Under the pieces are notes generated by a model that searched no databases, had not been told where the DNA came from, and saw only the letters and a program-made list of their open reading frames with translations. Positions 1 to 9,583 of a stretch of DNA of 64,000 nucleotides are shown here, in pieces (the stretch's first letter is position 1; each line of letters starts with the position of its first letter). Location: contig DASPSJ010000043.1 in assembly GCA_035623985.1 (NCBI GenBank), positions 1 through 64,000 of the forward strand, read 5' to 3'. The position numbers and the translations under genes were made by a program. This DNA is from DAHUYF01 sp035623985 (GTDB lineage Bacteria; Pseudomonadota; Alphaproteobacteria; ATCC43930; CGMCC-115725).

Positions 1-139
1 TGACGTCGATCCCCGTGCCTGGCTCGCCGACCTTCTCGCCCGCCTCGCCGACCATCCGGCAAAACGTCTCCATGAACTCCTGCCGTGGAATTGGAAAGCA
101 CGAGATCCGCCTTAGCCGCGGTCTTCACCGGATGCGTAC
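1..139 (+). mobile_element. IS66-family element, right end with transposase C-terminus (partial)
   Basis: The window opens inside the 3' end of an IS66-type transposase. From base 2, 37 codons end at the TAG at 113-115 and include DPRAWLADLLARL and HELLPWNWK, the typical C-terminus of IS66 TnpC. The bases after the stop, up to GATGCGTAC at 131-139, look like the element's right tip, since IS66 ends usually carry GTAAGC-like termini. I therefore place the boundary near 139, by inference. The rest of the element is outside the window. Coding of an unrelated protein begins directly after this point, so the element probably inserted into a gene. Confidence 0.75.
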
Positions 140-241
140 TCCATTCTGGAGGGCGCATCGCTTGATCGGGAATGGTCCAAAGCAAAAGCCGAAAACGATT
201 CGAAGGCCGGCGTCGAGTATCTGAATAAGGTTCGCATATAC

Positions 242-1432
242 GTGGAGGGCCTCCTCAAGTTGATGCTGCGTGGGGAGGATGCCGACATCAAGAAGATGGT
301 CATTGGCGATCTCCGGAAGTTACTCATTCAATTACATGAGGCAGATAAAGCGCCGTGGGATCGACCTGTGTTTAATGGGCTCCTCGCTGCTATCGATAAA
401 ACGCGCTCTCAGATGAAGTACATCGAGGGCGCACATCACACGACAGGTCGAAATTACGGGATGGTCGAAGCGACCGATGTGGAACAGCATTGGCGAAAAA
501 ATTTGTGCCCCGCGCTTGATCGCGCATTTAGGGCGGTACGCGAATATAGGCTTCTACACGGCGACATGAAGGCATTGTATGCGTTGCCGCCCACGACTTG
601 CCTCCCCGAATCTTATCAGGCAAAGGTTCGCAATATCCCATTAAATATCCTGGGGCGTGCAGCGGCGTTGACTGATGGTCGCGCGGCGGATGGCTTCATT
701 GAAATGGAGGAATTTACCGCAGGCAACCAGATGCCCATCAAACTACACAACCACTCTGCCTATCGCCTCGTTGCGCGAACACTAGAACCAGTAGCGAGGC
801 CGGGCGACATCCTTTTGACAAAACAGAGAGGCGAGCCATCTCCTAAGTCTCTAGTCGTCGCGCTCAGTGAGGACCGGTTGTTAGCGCGGAGATTCGAACT
901 AGCTGAAAATCATAGTGATGTCGCCATTCTCACTGCCCAAGCCATAAACCCCCGAGAAATTGCTGCGCCAATAGTATCGCACCGATCAACGCTCGTACTT
1001 TACAAGATAATCGGGGTCCTTTTCGGGCACGGTGGGATTCCTATGGCTCGACAAGATGATCACGAGGTATGTGACTGTGGCGGCGAAGCCGCACTTAGCT
1101 ATTTAACTGCAGGTACATTAGGCCTCGTCAAAGTGACCGGGCACAGTGCGGAGCCGCTGGTACTTCACGAGCAATATCTGATCGTTAAGAGGCCGATATC
1201 GGCAAATGAAGCCCTCCGTTTGCTCGATGGCAAACCCGTTATTGCTGAAGACAACGATAGAAACTATTTCTTTAAACGCCTACGCAGTCAAGGAGCAGAG
1301 CATGTCTTTTTGGAAAGCCTAGACATAAGTGGCGACTATTCTCCAATAGTTCTGCGAGCACCCGGTCAATCGGAAAATTCATTGAAACAAGTATGGCCTG
1401 TCGCGGGCGTATTATTTGAACTGCCAACTTAA
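242..1432 (+). CDS. 5'-truncated unknown protein with two S24 (LexA-like) peptidase-fold segments
   Basis: The listed start is the first possible in-frame start, GTG at 242. The same frame is open and protein-like from about 140 (ILEGASLDREW), directly after the IS66 end, so the true N-terminus seems to have been removed. Residues 1-130 are helical and not confidently assignable; they could be the C-terminal part of an ATPase-like protein. Residues about 180-265 resemble an S24 fold (LEPVARPGDILL), but with Thr where the catalytic Ser is expected and Arg for Lys. A second S24-like segment at about 290-365 has GHSAEP with Ser302 and FFKRL with Lys345, the spacing expected of a Ser-Lys dyad. 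A CDCGG motif lies between them. GC content is clearly below the neighbours. The function is not known; a phage- or defence-linked regulator is possible. Confidence 0.6.
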   Translation: MEGLLKLMLRGEDADIKKMVIGDLRKLLIQLHEADKAPWDRPVFNGLLAAIDKTRSQMKYIEGAHHTTGRNYGMVEATDVEQHWRKNLCPALDRAFRAVREYRLLHGDMKALYALPPTTCLPESYQAKVRNIPLNILGRAAALTDGRAADGFIEMEEFTAGNQMPIKLHNHSAYRLVARTLEPVARPGDILLTKQRGEPSPKSLVVALSEDRLLARRFELAENHSDVAILTAQAINPREIAAPIVSHRSTLVLYKIIGVLFGHGGIPMARQDDHEVCDCGGEAALSYLTAGTLGLVKVTGHSAEPLVLHEQYLIVKRPISANEALRLLDGKPVIAEDNDRNYFFKRLRSQGAEHVFLESLDISGDYSPIVLRAPGQSENSLKQVWPVAGVLFELPT

Positions 1433-1847
1433 CAACCATCGGTTTCGCACCCAAAGGGATACGTTACCTCTTGATATTCGGTCCGTCTCGCTCTCTCTAT
1501 TATCTTCGGTCAACGTTCGAATGTTTTTCGCATATCCGGCTGAGGTTGCCCGGGCCTTTTGTGACTATGCACCCTCAGCGTTCTCGCCCTTCACAACCCG
1601 ATATAAGCCAGTTGCACCCGGTCGTCCGCCAGCGGCGCGGCGGCGGCGCCGTCCGTGATGATGCGGCCGTTCTCCAGCACGTAGCGCGGTGAGTGAACAG
1701 GAATCGGGGTCGAATTCTCAGAGTCGATTTCTGCAGATCGACACATGGAGTGAGTTCATGCACATCAATTTGCCAATGCCATCTCTTTCAGCTTGTCCCA
1801 GAGAGACTCGAATTATATAATATGGCTACCCATATTGATGCCACCAT
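1433..1847. other. Non-coding stretch between the truncated gene and the toxin-antitoxin pair
   Basis: No credible gene was found here. Bases 1590-1690 are a degenerate copy of the 3' end of livF (listed separately). The rest, including 1691-1847, shows no recognisable coding or RNA feature. The AT-rich stretch near 1800-1830 probably holds the promoter of the antitoxin gene at 1848. Confidence 0.5.
1590..1690 (-). pseudogene. Partial copy of the livF 3' end
   Basis: This stretch aligns without gaps to 2600-2700, the 3' end of livF, at an offset of 1010 bases. I count about 15 differences in 101 bases, roughly 85 percent identity. On the minus strand it still encodes a YVLENGRI-like string and ends with the YIGL-stop of LivF. 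The similarity stops at about 1690, so only the last 30 or so codons are present. The two copies are in the same orientation and bracket the VapBC pair. It may be the remnant of a second liv operon or a duplication linked to insertion of the toxin-antitoxin pair; the divergence argues against a very recent event. Confidence 0.75.
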
Positions 1848-2105
1848 ATGGACGGTTCCGTGAAGACGACGATCGAGATCTCCAATCCGCTGCTGCGCGA
1901 GGTTCGCAAGCTTGCCGCACGTGAGGGGGTCACGTTCCGAACGCTGGTGGAACGTGGACTTCGTCGCGTGGTCGCCGAAACGAAGCCCGGCGCCCCTTTC
2001 AAGCTGCGCCGCGCCAGCTTCAAGGGGCGCGGCCTGCAAGCCGATCTCCACGACGCCACGTGGGACAGGCTGCGCGATTTGGCCTATGAGGGCCGCGGCG
2101 CTTGA
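1848..2105 (+). CDS. vapB: VapB-type antitoxin
   Basis: This is an 85-residue protein starting VKTTIEISNPLLREVRKLA, the pattern of a short beta strand and helix DNA-binding antitoxin with a ribbon-helix-helix-like N-terminus. The C-terminal half (about 45-85) is basic and then acidic and would bind and block the toxin. The GTG at 1860 (VKTTIE) is an alternative start that matches family length better than ATG 1848. Its stop overlaps the start of the downstream PIN-domain gene by four bases, so the two are translated together. Such antitoxins usually repress their own promoter as a complex with the toxin. Inferred as VapB from pairing; antitoxin families are not sharply separable by eye. Confidence 0.8.
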   Translation: MDGSVKTTIEISNPLLREVRKLAAREGVTFRTLVERGLRRVVAETKPGAPFKLRRASFKGRGLQADLHDATWDRLRDLAYEGRGA

Positions 2106-2548
2106 TTGCCGTCGACTCGAACATCCTCGTCTATGCCCATCGCGAGGACTCGCCCTTTCACGACGCCGCTGTCCGGCGAATGGCGGAGCTGGCCGAGGGG
2201 CCGGCAAGCTGGTCGATCCCCTGGCCGTGCATCCACGAGTTCCTGGCCATCGTGACGCATCCTCGTATTTATGCGCCGCCCACGCCGTTGCGCCGGGCGC
2301 TCGACCAAGTGGATGCCTGGCTCGAATCGCCCACGCTCGTGCTTCTGGCCGAGCCGACCACTCATTGGCCGGCTCTGCGAGCACTGCTCGCCGCGAGCCG
2401 CGTCGCTGGAGCACAGGTCCATGATGCGCGTATCGCCGCGCTCTGCCGGCAGCACGGCATACGCGAATTGTGGTCGGCAGACCGAGACTTCAACCGCTTC
2501 TCGGGACTCGTCGTCGTGAATCCGCTGGTGGCAGAGAAATCAAGCTGA
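2102..2548 (+). CDS. vapC: VapC-type PIN-domain ribonuclease toxin
   Basis: This 148-residue PIN-domain protein is the toxin of the pair. It would cleave RNA and halt translation when the antitoxin is lost. The acidic metal-binding residues are visible: Asp5 (AVDSNIL), Glu46 (IHEFLAIV), Asp108 (VHDARIAAL) and Asp127/Asp129 (SADRDF). The start is TTG at 2102, inside the TTGA that also contains the antitoxin stop; no ATG gives a complete PIN domain. Length fits the family. It ends about 50 bases before the convergent livF stop. The pair sits between two livF 3' ends, so it was probably acquired. Confidence 0.88.
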   Translation: MIAVDSNILVYAHREDSPFHDAAVRRMAELAEGPASWSIPWPCIHEFLAIVTHPRIYAPPTPLRRALDQVDAWLESPTLVLLAEPTTHWPALRALLAASRVAGAQVHDARIAALCRQHGIRELWSADRDFNRFSGLVVVNPLVAEKSS

Positions 2549-2600
2549 CGGGAGGGAATGGCCGTTCATTCTTGCCCGCCAGACGGCCTCGCGCCCATCT

Positions 2601-3308
<708 letters not shown>

Positions 3309-3312
3309 GCGC

Positions 3313-4055
<743 letters not shown>

Positions 4056-4059
<4 letters not shown>

Positions 4060-5054
4060 CGCCGCCCCTCCGCGAGACCGAGCGCGCGCCTGAGCCACGG
4101 CCACAACCCCGAAGGCTGCAAGGCGACGATGGCGAGCAGCGCCGCGCCGTAGAACCATTGCTTGAGGCCGTTGATCTCGAAATGGGTGGAGAGGTTGGTC
4201 ATGGTCTCGCCGAGACCGGTGAGCAGGAAGGCGCCGACGATCGGACCGAACAGCGTGCCGAGACCGCCGATGATCGGCGCGATGATGATCTCGATCGAGC
4301 GGCCCATGGCGAAGACGGTGTCGGGATAGAGGTTGTTGTCGTAGAAGGCGAGAAGGGCGCCGCCCAGCGCCGTCATCGCCGCCGAGAGCGCCATGGCCGC
4401 GATCTTGTAGCGGAAGACGTCGATGCCGAGGGCTCGCGCCGCCTCCTCGTCCTCGCGGATCGCCTGCCAGTAATAACCGACGCGGCGATTGAGCAGCGCG
4501 TGGCTGAGCGCCAGCGCGGCAAGGCTGAGCGCCAGCAGCAGGTAATAGAACATCACCGACGAGCCGCGCAGCCGCAGCGGGTCGTCATGAGAGAGATTGG
4601 CCACCGGCAGGAACAGGCCCTCGGTGGCGCCGACCCAGCCGAAATGATCGAACAGGATGCGCGTGAACTCGGCAAAGGCGATGGTCAGCAGCGCGAAATA
4701 GACGCCGCCGACGCGGAAGCGGAAGGAGAGCGCGGCGATCGCGCTGCCGGCCAGCGTCGCCACCGCCATGCCCGCGACCATGCCGAGCCAGGGCGAAAGG
4801 CCCAAATGCACGAAGAGCGCGGCGCTGGTATAGGCGCCGAGCCCGACATAGAGCGCGTGGCCGAGCGAGAGCTGGCCGGCAAAGCCGGTCATGACGTTCC
4901 AGGACTGGCCGAAATACGCCGAGAACAGCACCACCACCAGCACCGAGACGACATAGGCGTTGGCGACGAGCGGCAGCAGCAGCATGACGGCGACGAAGAG
5001 GCCGAGCGCCGCCGCCGCGCGCGGCGAGAGGTCGAGCGCGCGCGCCGCCCTCAT
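4056..5054 (-). CDS. livM: Liv-type ABC transporter permease LivM
   Basis: A 332-residue inner-membrane permease with about nine or ten hydrophobic segments. It carries the conserved AYFGQSWNVMTGFAGQLSLGH segment near the N-terminus (about 40-60) and the REDEEAARALGID coupling loop near residue 195, which contacts the ATPase. ATG 5054 overlaps the livH stop (ATGA), giving translational coupling. The long upstream in-frame extension is shadow of livH and was dropped. It forms the channel with LivH. Confidence 0.92.
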
Positions 5055-5908
5055 GCGCGCCCCAGCAAGCCTTGCGGCCGGACCAGCAGCACCAGGATGA
5101 GCAGGCCGAAGCTGAAGGCGCTCTTGAAGGAGGGCTCGACGAGAAAGCCGGAGAGCGCCTCGGAAACGCCGACGAGGACGCCGCCCAGCAGCGCGCCGGG
5201 CATGCTGCCGAGCCCGCCCAGGATGACGGTGATGAAGGCGAGCAGCGTGTAGTCGGTGGCGATGTAGGGCTGCACGTCGACCAGCAGCAGCATGAGGCAG
5301 CCCGCCGCGCCGACGCAGGCGGCGCCGAGGCCGAAGGTCACGGCATAGAGCCGCTTCACGTCGAGTCCCACCACCTGCGCGCCCACCTGATTGTCGGCGC
5401 AGGCGCGAATCGCCTTGCCGGTACGGGTGAAGCGGAAGAAGGCCCACAGCGCCGCCGCGCCGAGCACGGCGCCGGCGGCGGCCAGCACGCGCACCTTGTC
5501 GAGCAGCACCGCGCCGAGCTGGTAGCTGTCATAGGCGTAGTCGAGCTGCACGTTGCGCGCATCGGGGCCGAAGCCCATCAGCAGGCTGGCGGTGATGACG
5601 GTGGCGACGGCAAGCAGCAGCAGGAACTGCTCGTGGTCGGGCCGGGCGATGTAGCGGTTGATGAGCCCGCGCTGCAACACGTAGCCCAGCAGGAAGAGCG
5701 CCGGCACCACCAGAATCAGCGCCCGCAGCGGATCGACGCCGAAGCGGGCGTTGGCGAGGCAGGCGCCGTACATCGCCAGCACCATCATTTCGCCATGGGC
5801 GAAGTTGACGATGCGGATGACGCCGAAAATGACCGAGAGGCCGAGCGCCATCAGCCCGTAGACGGCGCCCGTCAGCAGCCCCGCGACGATGATGTTGAGA
5901 TAGAGCAT
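5051..5908 (-). CDS. livH: Liv-type ABC transporter permease LivH
   Basis: A 285-residue membrane permease beginning MLYLNIIVAGLLTGAVYGL, the standard LivH N-terminus, followed by VRIVNFAHGEMMVLA. The coupling loop (RTGKAIRACADN) is near residue 165. About eight membrane segments are visible. It is the first membrane gene after the binding-protein gene, 37 bases downstream of the livK stop, and forms a heterodimeric channel with LivM. Confidence 0.93.
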   Translation of the reverse strand: MLYLNIIVAGLLTGAVYGLMALGLSVIFGVIRIVNFAHGEMMVLAMYGACLANARFGVDPLRALILVVPALFLLGYVLQRGLINRYIARPDHEQFLLLLAVATVITASLLMGFGPDARNVQLDYAYDSYQLGAVLLDKVRVLAAAGAVLGAAALWAFFRFTRTGKAIRACADNQVGAQVVGLDVKRLYAVTFGLGAACVGAAGCLMLLLVDVQPYIATDYTLLAFITVILGGLGSMPGALLGGVLVGVSEALSGFLVEPSFKSAFSFGLLILVLLVRPQGLLGRA

Positions 5909-5945
5909 CGCGCGGGGCGCGCCTGCGGGTCGGCCGGCGGCGCGC

Positions 5946-7166
5946 TCAGGCGCGCTGCGACCAGCCCGGCACCGGAAAGACCGGCTTCTTCTCGGCGTTT
6001 TCCGGCGGCAGCACGACGGTCGGCCGACCGTCGAGGATCTGCACCACGCCCGAGGGCAGGTTGACGTTCTGTCCCTTGGCGTCGAAGGTGATGGGGCCGC
6101 CGATCATGACGCGGTCCGGGAGGTTGGTCGCCGCGAGCGCCTCGACCAGCGCCTGGGGCTTGGCCGAGCCCGCGCGCTTGTAGGCGTCGGCGCAGATCAG
6201 GAAGCCCTCGAAGGTAAAGCCCGCGTCGAGCGTGCAGACCTCGCCCGGATTGGCCTTGTTGAACTCGTCCTCGAAGCGGCGCGACAAGGATTGCTTGGGG
6301 TCGAGCCAGGGAATGTTGGTGATGGCGTAGTCGGCGTATTTGCCCAGCACCTTCATGAACTGGGTCTGGTACATGCCGGGGCTGCCGGGGCTGATGATGG
6401 CCATCGGCTCGTATTTCTGCTTCACCATCTCGCGCACCATGAGGATGGCGTCGTTGAGCCGCGTCACCACCATCTGCAGCTCGGCATTCGCCGCCTTGGC
6501 CTTCGCCACCTCGATCGAGAGATCCTTCGCCTGCGGATCGTAGGAGATGGTGTCGACGATCTGGAACGGCAGGTTCAGCTTCGGCATCAGCGCGTTGATG
6601 CCCTTGAGCATGGTCTGGCCGAAGGTGTCGGTCGCGACCATCAGCACCGCGGTCTTGGGCGCGGTGCCGGTCGCTTGGAAGAGGTCGTTGAAGCGGCCGA
6701 GACCGTGGCTGCCGAGCATCACGCTGGTCGGGAAGTTGCGGAAGATATATTTGTAGCCCTGCTCGGTGATGGCGGGATCGGCGCCGATGTTGATGACGAA
6801 GGGGACGCCGTTCTGCTCGGCAACCTGGGCGATGGCGAAGGTCTGGCCGCTGTCGAAGGCGCCGATCAGCATCTCGGCGCCGTCGCGAATGAGCTTCTCC
6901 GCCTGGGTGCGCGCCACTTCCGGCTTCGATTCGGTATCGGCATCGATGACCTCGATGGCGTAGCCCATCTCCGGCAGCATCTTCCTGGCGAGATCGACGC
7001 CGCGCTGGCAGCTCTGGCCGATCAGCGCCTCGTAGCCCGAGCGCGGCAGCAGGCTGCCGAGCTTGATCGGGCGCGTGGCGGCGCGGGCGCGGCCGGCGCC
7101 GGCCAGGAGCGCGCCGCTCGCAGCGGCACCGAGAGCGAAATCGCGACGGGTAAGCCTGCGCTTCAT
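5946..7166 (-). CDS. livK: Liv-type ABC transporter substrate-binding protein (Tat signal)
   Basis: This 406-residue periplasmic binding protein of the type 1 Leu/Ile/Val-binding fold captures the substrate for the LivFGHM importer. The start at 7166 has a GGAGGT ribosome binding site and gives a twin-arginine signal (TRRDFALGAAASGALLAG) cut near residue 28-30. The mature part starts IKLGSLLPRSGYEALIGQSC and includes LIRDGAEMLIGAFDSG. The predicted Tat export differs from the Sec signal usual in LivK. The ligand is unknown; the divergent neighbour (a peptidase) makes amino acids or small peptides plausible but is weak evidence. Confidence 0.9.
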   Translation of the reverse strand: MKRRLTRRDFALGAAASGALLAGAGRARAATRPIKLGSLLPRSGYEALIGQSCQRGVDLARKMLPEMGYAIEVIDADTESKPEVARTQAEKLIRDGAEMLIGAFDSGQTFAIAQVAEQNGVPFVINIGADPAITEQGYKYIFRNFPTSVMLGSHGLGRFNDLFQATGTAPKTAVLMVATDTFGQTMLKGINALMPKLNLPFQIVDTISYDPQAKDLSIEVAKAKAANAELQMVVTRLNDAILMVREMVKQKYEPMAIISPGSPGMYQTQFMKVLGKYADYAITNIPWLDPKQSLSRRFEDEFNKANPGEVCTLDAGFTFEGFLICADAYKRAGSAKPQALVEALAATNLPDRVMIGGPITFDAKGQNVNLPSGVVQILDGRPTVVLPPENAEKKPVFPVPGWSQRA

Positions 7167-7428
7167 CGGGACCTCCCCGGCGGTCGGATGCCGCCGCCTT
7201 AAATGATTGTAATGCCGGATCATTCGTCGTCCGGCGCCGGCCGCCACCATACCGGAATGGCGCCGGGGATCAAGCCGTGCCGCAGCAGTCCGTCCGGGAA
7301 ATGGGAGAAGCTCGCGACATCGGCGGTGGGCCTCCGGCGAGGAGCGAGGAGCGACGCGATGCCGCCCTGCGGTTGCGTTGTCGCGTGGGGGCTTTAGACT
7401 GCCTCGCGTGCCGAGCCAGGATGCCGTG

Positions 7429-8379
7429 ATGAGTCGCCAGGATCTGTTCCCGCCGATCGAGCCCTATGCCACCGGCATGCTCAAGCTCGACGGGTTGCAT
7501 ACGATGTATTGGGAGCAGTCGGGCAATCCGCGGGGACTGCCGGTCGTCTTCCTGCATGGCGGCCCCGGCGCCGGCGCGACGCCGACCCATCGCCGCTTTT
7601 TCGACCCGCAGGCCTATCGCATCATCATCTTCGATCAGCGCGGCGCCGGCCGCTCGACGCCGCTGGGCGCGCTTGCCGACAACACGACGGACCACCTGGT
7701 CGCCGATATAGAGCGGCTGCGACACCATCTCGGCGTCGACCGCTGGGCGGTGTTCGGCGGCTCCTGGGGCTCGACGCTGGCGCTGGCCTATGCCCAGGAC
7801 CACCCGCAACGCTGCGGCGGCCTCATCCTGCGCGGCATCTTCCTGTTCCGGCGCGCCGAGGTGGATTGGTTCCTCTACGGCATGCGCAGCATCTTTCCCG
7901 AGGCCTGGCGCGCGTTCTCGGGCTTCCTGCCCGAGGCCGAGCGCGGCGACCTCCTGACGGCGTATTACCGCCGGCTGACCGATCCGGATCCGGCGGTGCA
8001 CATGCCGGCGGCGCGCACCTGGAGCACCTATGAAGGCGCCTGCTCGACCCTGCTGCCGAGCCCGGACACGGTGGCCGCGTTCGGCGAGGACCGCATGGCG
8101 CTCGGCCTCGCCCGGATCGAAGCGCATTACTTCCGCTACAACGTCATCCCGCCGGAGCGGGATTTGCTGCGGCGGATCGATCGCATCCGCCACCTCCCCG
8201 CCTTCATCGTCCAGGGCCGTTACGACATGGTCTGCCCGATCGTCAGCGCCGACGAGCTCGCCCGCGCCTGGCCCGAGGCGGAGTACTCGGTGGTCGCCGA
8301 TGCCGGCCACTCGGCGATGGAGCCGGGCGTCCGCGCGCGGCTGGTCGCCGCCACGGAAAAGCTGCGGCGCAGCTTGTGA
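7429..8379 (+). CDS. pip: Proline iminopeptidase
   Basis: A 316-residue alpha/beta-hydrolase that removes N-terminal proline from peptides in the cytoplasm (peptidase family S33). It has HGGPGAG at 43-49 for the oxyanion region, GGSWGS with the nucleophile Ser112, GRYDMVCP for the acidic residue near 265 and AGHSAMEP for the catalytic His near 295. The start ATG 7429 (MSRQDLFPPIEPYATGML) matches the family; an upstream in-frame ATG at 7378 adds an unlikely leader. It is transcribed divergently from livK across a 262-base gap that holds no other gene. Confidence 0.92.
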   Translation: MSRQDLFPPIEPYATGMLKLDGLHTMYWEQSGNPRGLPVVFLHGGPGAGATPTHRRFFDPQAYRIIIFDQRGAGRSTPLGALADNTTDHLVADIERLRHHLGVDRWAVFGGSWGSTLALAYAQDHPQRCGGLILRGIFLFRRAEVDWFLYGMRSIFPEAWRAFSGFLPEAERGDLLTAYYRRLTDPDPAVHMPAARTWSTYEGACSTLLPSPDTVAAFGEDRMALGLARIEAHYFRYNVIPPERDLLRRIDRIRHLPAFIVQGRYDMVCPIVSADELARAWPEAEYSVVADAGHSAMEPGVRARLVAATEKLRRSL

Positions 8380-8469
8380 CCGGACGCTGCGATCCGACGA
8401 CGCTTGCCAGAACCGGCGCGATCCTTTAGATGAGGCGAGAAGACAAAAAGAGAAGAGGCGTAAGGCGTC

Positions 8470-9000
8470 GTGGCGGGGGGTAGGATGGGCCGGCGGGCCG
8501 GCGGGTGCGGGGGGGCTTTTCTTGCGCTTGCGCTGGCGGTGTTGGCGGCACCGGCGGCATGGGCGGACGATCCCGACCTCTTGTCGGTGGGCGCCGGCGC
8601 TTACAACGCGCTGCGCGAATCGAGGGAGGCGGAGCTCCGCCTCGAATACCTCTTCTCCTACCGCTTCCTCTATATCGTTCGTCCGATGGCGGGCATGTTC
8701 GCGACCAACGAGCGCAGCTTCTACGGCTATGGCGGCATCTGCCTCGACCTGGAGGTCGGCCAGCATTTCGTCATCATGCCCGAAGCGGCGTCCGGCTTTT
8801 GGTCGCGCGGCAATGGCAAGGATCTCGGCGGCCCCGTGGAGTTCAAGACCGGCGGCGAGGTCGCTTATCGCTTCGACAATTTCTCGCGCCTCGGCTTGCT
8901 CTTCGACCACACCTCCAACGCCGGCATCTATAACAGGAATCCCGGCGTCGAGTCCGCGCTGGTCGTCTTCTCCATCCCCATCGGCGGCCCGCGCCCATAG
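8470..9000 (+). CDS. PagL-like lipid A 3-O-deacylase
   Basis: This 176-residue protein has a signal peptide (residues 1-33, ending AAPAAWA) and an antiparallel beta-barrel pattern to the C-terminus. The PagL catalytic triad is present with the right spacing: His147 and Ser149 in DHTSNAG, and Glu161 in NPGVES, matching His126/Ser128/Glu140 of Pseudomonas PagL. It would remove the 3-O-linked acyl chain of lipid A in the outer membrane. GTG 8470 is used; ATG 8485 is a possible alternative inside the signal peptide. Terminal Phe of many outer-membrane proteins is absent (ends GGPRP). Confidence 0.82.
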   Translation: MAGGRMGRRAGGCGGAFLALALAVLAAPAAWADDPDLLSVGAGAYNALRESREAELRLEYLFSYRFLYIVRPMAGMFATNERSFYGYGGICLDLEVGQHFVIMPEAASGFWSRGNGKDLGGPVEFKTGGEVAYRFDNFSRLGLLFDHTSNAGIYNRNPGVESALVVFSIPIGGPRP

Positions 9001-9006
9001 CGAGCC

Positions 9007-9026
9007 CGGCCGCGCAAGGGCGGCCG
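9007..9026 (+). terminator. Possible stem-loop downstream of the PagL gene
   Basis: CGGCCGC (9007-9013) pairs with GCGGCCG (9020-9026) around a six-base loop, just after the PagL stop. The bases that follow are only modestly T-rich (GTTCCTTG), so a Rho-independent terminator is possible but not certain. Confidence 0.3.
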
Positions 9027-9195
9027 GCCGTTCCTTGCCGCCCGTTAACCATGTCAGCGGGGATTTGAGGCGATTTCGCACCGCCAGGGTTGCCGCTCGT
9101 TAACTAGCGCTCAACCGATGCCCAGTATTTTTTTCCTGCATCGCGGCGGCAGCGATCCGCGCGCCGCCTCACCCGATCGACCTGGAGTACGCGCT

Positions 9196-9579
9196 TTGCG
9201 AAACATCGAAAAACATGTGTTGGTGGTCGATGACTACAACACGATGCGGCGCATCCTGCGCAACCTGCTGTCTCAAATCGGCTTCAGCAACGTCGAGGAG
9301 GCCGAGGACGGCTCCACGGGATTGCGCAAGCTGCGCGAGCGGCCTTTCGGCCTCGTCATCTCCGACTGGAACATGGCGCCGATGTCCGGCCTCGAGTTCC
9401 TCAAGGAGGTGCGCTCGGACGGCGCGCTGAAGGACATGCCCTTCATCATGATTACCGCCGAGAGCAAGACCGAGAACGTCGTAGCCGCGAAGGAAGCGGG
9501 GGTCAGCAACTACATCGTCAAGCCCTTCAACGCCGACACGCTCAAGAAGAAGATCGAGGCGGTTCTGGGGGAGCTCTGA
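9196..9579 (+). CDS. cheY: Chemotaxis response regulator CheY
   Basis: A single receiver-domain protein of 127 residues. With the TTG start at 9196 (GGAG eight bases upstream) the key residues fall at exactly the E. coli CheY numbers: Asp12, Asp13, phospho-acceptor Asp57, Trp58, Thr87, Tyr106 and Lys109. An ATG at 9118 would add a 26-residue leader that is not CheY-like. It is phosphorylated by a chemotaxis kinase and binds the flagellar switch. The next gene, five bases on, is its phosphatase CheZ. No kinase or receptor gene lies nearby, so the rest of the system is elsewhere. Confidence 0.92.
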   Translation: MRNIEKHVLVVDDYNTMRRILRNLLSQIGFSNVEEAEDGSTGLRKLRERPFGLVISDWNMAPMSGLEFLKEVRSDGALKDMPFIMITAESKTENVVAAKEAGVSNYIVKPFNADTLKKKIEAVLGEL

Positions 9580-9583
9580 GCCC

